A stretch of 17,013 nucleotides of DNA from CAYGEY01 sp964349065. Lineage in GTDB: Bacteria > Patescibacteriota > Gracilibacteria > 1-14-2-50-48-13. Positions within the stretch are counted from its first letter, which is position 1. The number at the start of each line of letters is the position of its first letter. The notes under the pieces were generated by a model, which did not search any database, had not been told where the DNA came from, and saw nothing but the letters and a program-made list of their open reading frames with translations. Location of the stretch: assembly GCA_964349065.1 (NCBI GenBank), contig CAYGEY010000020.1, positions 1 to 17,013 on the forward strand, given 5' to 3'. This document shows, one piece after another, positions 13,673-17,013 of this stretch. Position numbers and translations under genes: made by a program.

Positions 13673-16278
13673 TAAGTATTATCTACTGTCTCTGCAGCCA
13701 ATTTTCTTCGACGATATGTCGCAAACCCCGCTAAAACACCTGCCGCCACAAAGAGTACCCAAGCAAGTGGCCCTGAGGCAACTTTCACAGCATTACTGAG
13801 AGACTTACTTTCCTGATCACCACAATATGCAGTAACAGCATAATAATAGTACGGAGTTGCTTTTGACAGCTCTGGTAAAGTGAACTGTGCTTCCTGCACC
13901 TTAATAGGATCATTTGAAAATTCACCTGATTTCACTCCACTATAAATATAATACCCTTCAGCCGTTGCAACTGTATCCCACACCAACACCCGTTTCCCAT
14001 CTACCAAAGCTAAACGTAAATTATTTACATCAAGAGGTGAACATGTAGCTGCTGCAGGTTTTGCCATTTCAGCCGGTTTTCCTGATACCTCAATACTCTG
14101 TACAAGTGAATCTCCACTTACAGAGAGAGCCTGCACCCTAAAATAATGTAATGAATTCGCAATCAATGGATCTATCTCTATTGATGAATCAGTTTTAGAA
14201 ACCAATTTCTCCCGAATATAATTCTCGGGCGTAATCCCATAAAGAACACGATATGTATCAACACTGTTTAATAGCCCATCAAACTCCCAACTCACTTTCA
14301 TTTTTCCATCTACAGGTGTTACTAACAGTGTTTTAAATGTCATTTTTGGTGGAGTAGTAACTGACTTCATATTATCTTCCAGAACAACAACACCACTTTT
14401 ATCCTTCACTTTAAATTGAAAATAATATGTAGTATTTGGGGCAAGGTCTGAAAAGATAATTTGTGACTTTGTTGTATCCACTTCTTGAGAACCTTTGAGT
14501 GACTCTGGAGTTGTACCAAAACCTAATATATATCCGCCAATATCACTCATCTCAACAGGATTTATCCAGACCGCTTTTACGCTGGAATCACCTTCTAATG
14601 TATATGTGACTGTTTTTAAATCAAAATTCGAAGCTTTTACAGTAATAAACTTGGGCAAAGTTTTTGTACTTGTAAGTCCAAGATTATTAGTCAAAGTTAC
14701 ATCCGCATCAAATTCTCCTGCTGTTGCCGGAACTGAAATAATCCCGGAATATCTTCCTTGGATTTGAGTGCTTTCCTGCAATTGTAATGTTTTCCCTCCA
14801 ATACTTATTGTTGACAAAGTAAGTCCGCTTTCTGTATCAAGATCAATTTCAACATTTTCTCCGGGAGTATAATACGGTTTTTTAGGAACTAATCCAACAG
14901 CTGAAATACTTGGGCCGGAAGCTCGAAGTGTAAATTGAACGGAAGTAGACTCACCAAGGGTACTCCCAGTTGCATCCATCCATTTCACTTGAATTTGGTG
15001 AGTTCCTTCAGAAAGATTACTTAGTGAAGTAGAAAATGCTCCGGTACCATCTGCTTTCACCGTACCTATTTTCACTCCATTATCAAAAATAGTAAGTTCA
15101 GAATTTCCTGTTGCTGTTCCACTTACCACAACCTCTTTGCTCGTTAAAACACCCGGCGCAGGTGATGTTAATGATATACCAGAGTTCGCTCCAACAATTG
15201 CATTTGGATCAATTGCCTGAAGCACTATCTCAGACTGCAGCGATGAATTATCAACATCTCTCACAATAATTTTTTTGGTTCCTGTTTTTGCAAACCTCGC
15301 CGATAATGAAAATTTCATAATTCCTCCAGGTTGTTCCATACCAGTAAACGTATAGTTTTTTACTTTCCCGGGAAGTTCCGCATCAGGATCATCTGACGTA
15401 AACTGAATAGTACCGCGATAATCAAGAGCTGGACTCCCCGTAGATGTTTTGGCTTCAACAATCAAATCAAAAGATTCACCAATGTTTACTTTATTTGCAG
15501 GATTAGAGGTCAGAACAAGCTTATCTGCAGATAACACCTGTGTTTCTGCGGCATTTGCAAAAAATGAAGATGAAATTCTTGGTACAATAGGAGTTGTATT
15601 GCTTGATGTACTACCGGAAAAAATAATATTTAACCTCTCGGAAAGCACATCCTTGGAAGTCATGTTCATCGCAGTATATGTAGATACACCTTCTTTTTGA
15701 GATGAAATATGAAATATCGCTCGTCCGTCCCGGTCAGTAATATTCGTTGTAACCGGTAATATTGTATCTTCCATTCGAGAAGATAACAGATTAATTGCCT
15801 GACCTGAAACAGGATTCATAAAACTATCGTACATTGAAACAACGATATATGTTGCATCACGGCCATCAGCCCTTAATAACGTTTTATCTGCTTCAAGATG
15901 TGATGTCATAACTGATGGAGTATCCGCATAGACCTCAAAAAATGTTTCGCTCTGCTCTGCGACATCTATCGCATGTACTTTATATGAGCCCGCAGTAGTA
16001 GTATGAAAACCATTTATGCTATACGTAGCATAACCGGAGGTATCTGTAATAACATCTGTAGTAAGTTTCGTTCCATTAGGCTTAGTTATCTCTAAGGTAA
16101 CACGTTCCTTAGGTGGCAACTGTGATGTACGAACAACCGTTTCAAAACCTGCAATAGTATCATCTGCATATACTTCAAATGAAGAAACTTTTGCAAACAC
16201 GAATTGCATACTCGTCAAAAGAATGGAAAGTATCCCAAGTCCTGCAAAGATTTTCATAAATAATTTTTTGGAGTTCAT
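13669..16278 (-). CDS. Large surface protein with Ig-like and fibronectin type III domains
   Basis: This is an 869-residue exported protein. After a signal peptide (about 1-29) come a beta domain (about 31-118) and an invasin-type Big_1-like domain (about 120-220), recognisable by ADKTLLRADGRDATYIVVSM (130-149) and DRDGRAIF. Further Ig-like domains cover about 245-355, 365-452 (SPAPG start, GVKIGTVKADGTGAF) and 455-548. Three Fn3-like domains follow (about 551-642, 645-734 and 748-834) with typical TTYYFQFKV and LHYFRVQAL strands. The C-terminus has a hydrophobic helix (836-855) and YRRRKLA, so it is probably held in the membrane by a stop-transfer segment; no LPXTG-like sorting motif precedes it. 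Cys746 and Cys819 may pair. A role in adhesion or surface architecture is inferred from domain type only. Domain borders are approximate. Confidence 0.9.
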   Translation of the reverse strand: MNSKKLFMKIFAGLGILSILLTSMQFVFAKVSSFEVYADDTIAGFETVVRTSQLPPKERVTLEITKPNGTKLTTDVITDTSGYATYSINGFHTTTAGSYKVHAIDVAEQSETFFEVYADTPSVMTSHLEADKTLLRADGRDATYIVVSMYDSFMNPVSGQAINLLSSRMEDTILPVTTNITDRDGRAIFHISSQKEGVSTYTAMNMTSKDVLSERLNIIFSGSTSSNTTPIVPRISSSFFANAAETQVLSADKLVLTSNPANKVNIGESFDLIVEAKTSTGSPALDYRGTIQFTSDDPDAELPGKVKNYTFTGMEQPGGIMKFSLSARFAKTGTKKIIVRDVDNSSLQSEIVLQAIDPNAIVGANSGISLTSPAPGVLTSKEVVVSGTATGNSELTIFDNGVKIGTVKADGTGAFSTSLSNLSEGTHQIQVKWMDATGSTLGESTSVQFTLRASGPSISAVGLVPKKPYYTPGENVEIDLDTESGLTLSTISIGGKTLQLQESTQIQGRYSGIISVPATAGEFDADVTLTNNLGLTSTKTLPKFITVKASNFDLKTVTYTLEGDSSVKAVWINPVEMSDIGGYILGFGTTPESLKGSQEVDTTKSQIIFSDLAPNTTYYFQFKVKDKSGVVVLEDNMKSVTTPPKMTFKTLLVTPVDGKMKVSWEFDGLLNSVDTYRVLYGITPENYIREKLVSKTDSSIEIDPLIANSLHYFRVQALSVSGDSLVQSIEVSGKPAEMAKPAAATCSPLDVNNLRLALVDGKRVLVWDTVATAEGYYIYSGVKSGEFSNDPIKVQEAQFTLPELSKATPYYYYAVTAYCGDQESKSLSNAVKVASGPLAWVLFVAAGVLAGFATYRRRKLAAETVDNTY

Positions 16279-16321
16279 GTGACTTTTGTTTAAATATTTG
16301 TTTTAAATTAGGCTTCATACT

Positions 16322-16327
16322 ATTATA
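16322..16327 (-). promoter_or_regulatory. -10 box of the Ig/Fn3 surface-protein gene
   Basis: A perfect TATAAT is read on the minus strand, 43 bp before the ATG at 16278. TTGAAA lies upstream but 22 bp away, too far for a normal pair, so the -35 is uncertain. Predicted start is near 16315, with a leader of about 37 bases. Confidence 0.35.
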
Positions 16328-16369
16328 TATCAAACCTCTGGGACATACCTTTCAATACAAATGACACAT

Positions 16370-17013
16370 TTACTTTTTAGTTTGTAATATGCTTTTTGTG
16401 TAATTTGCACACTCTTCTCCTTTTTCACAAATGTCTATTCTGTCTTTTATTCTCAAATCTACATAGGCAATATTTCCATTAATAATACTCATAGTCGGCT
16501 CTCCAGCCTTCCATTTCAATTTGTATAACTGTGTTTCAACTGGCTCCTGTAGCCAAATTAAGATGACAAATCCTTTATCAGTCGTTATATGTATCTCCTC
16601 TTCAAGCGGTAAATACATAAGTGATACAATCTGAAAAGGAAAATTTTTATCAAAAAGTTTAAGAATCTTATGCAGATCATCCATATGATCTTTTGGTATA
16701 AATTGTTTCCCGGATATAAGCTTAACTTTAGGATCCAGAACCTGTGACTTAGATTCCTCATATTTGTAACTCGGCACTGACATTTTTAACAAACTCCCTG
16801 TTGAAATGCTTGCAGAAGTAGTTTCACCTCCTTTAATAATGCTACCATTCTCTGCCAATAAAAAAGATTCATTCCCATCGATTTCTGAAATAGTAGCCAA
16901 AATCTGATACGAATCAGCAGTAACCTGTAAAACTCTAGGATACATCTTCGAAACAGTCACTGTCTTAATAAACGGAAAAGATTTCTTTAATTCATTTTCA
17001 AGACCACTTGTGG
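16370..17013 (-). CDS. FtsQ/DivIB-like cell division protein, 5' end cut by the window
   Basis: The frame stays open to the right edge, so the gene is partial and its start is not seen. The visible part reads GLENELKKSFPFIKTV, then TVSKMYPRVLQV. This is the junction of the POTRA and beta domains of FtsQ/DivIB, where the family has a fP-hydrophobic-Lys-x-Val-x-Val-x-Lys/Arg-x-x-Pro-x-x-Leu pattern. The following residues (LATISEIDGNESFLLAENGS) match the next strands, including the turn before the dedicated substrate-like residue FLLAENG. FtsQ is a single-pass divisome protein that links FtsB/FtsL to septal wall synthesis. ftsA and ftsZ do not follow it; a surface-protein gene does, after a 91-bp gap with its own promoter. 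Sequence similarity is in pattern only, so the call is probable. Confidence 0.72.
   Translation of the reverse strand, partial: TSGLENELKKSFPFIKTVTVSKMYPRVLQVTADSYQILATISEIDGNESFLLAENGSIIKGGETTSASISTGSLLKMSVPSYKYEESKSQVLDPKVKLISGKQFIPKDHMDDLHKILKLFDKNFPFQIVSLMYLPLEEEIHITTDKGFVILIWLQEPVETQLYKLKWKAGEPTMSIINGNIAYVDLRIKDRIDICEKGEECANYTKSILQTKK

Noticed and set aside
16958..16960. GTG start of the FtsQ-like gene
   Set aside because: The frame continues to the window edge with family-like residues (ELKKSFPFIKTV), so the gene is partial rather than starting here.

Overview
The window is AT-rich bacterial DNA in the standard genetic code: TAA, TAG and TGA all end genes. It suggests a member of the Candidate Phyla Radiation (Patescibacteria), perhaps a Peregrinibacteria-like lineage. 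The signs are small lone housekeeping genes (grpE, mutL, aspS), an envelope gene set typical of these genomes (a very long class A PBP, a VanW/YoaR protein, a YtxH-like protein, an SLH-domain protein, an FtsQ-like protein and a large Ig/Fn3 surface protein), and start codons with almost no Shine-Dalgarno sequence. The lineage is an inference from gene style and was not checked.

Layout. 1-901: grpE (+) runs tail-to-tail, overlapping by 17 bp, into a PRC-barrel gene (-). 905-1031: copy A of a ~125-bp structured repeat fills the gap to the PBP gene. 1030-4404: a 1124-residue class A penicillin-binding protein (-) with an unusual domain insertion and C-terminal Ig-like domains. 4405-4558: divergent control region. 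4559-6839: YtxH-like, VanW and degenerate metallo-beta-lactamase-fold genes (+). 6842-8641: SLH-anchored putative zinc protease (-). 8730-10944: mutL and a small two-TM protein (+). 10987-11111: copy B of the structured repeat, directly before tRNA-Leu(GAG). 11117-11577: tRNA-Leu and a small membrane-anchored protein. 11569-11688: three perfect-length 40-bp tandem repeats fused to the CCA end of tRNA-Val(GAC) (-). 11870-13672: aspS (+). 13669-16278: Ig/Fn3 surface protein (-). 16370 to the right edge: an FtsQ/DivIB-like gene (-), cut by the window.

How the genes fit together. Most large genes act at the cell envelope: glycan polymerisation and crosslinking (PBP), division (FtsQ-like), wall-associated proteins (VanW, YtxH-like) and the surface layer or surface display (SLH protease, Ig/Fn3 protein). 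The rest are translation, protein folding and DNA repair genes.

The strongest candidates for something undescribed are non-coding. One is the two-copy element whose outer inverted arms match within each copy but differ between copies. The other is the tandem array grown flush from a tRNA 3' end, whose hairpins can switch register. On the protein side, the RodZ-tail-like insertion in the PBP, the metallo-beta-lactamase-fold protein lacking most metal ligands, and the SLH-gluzincin fusion stand out.
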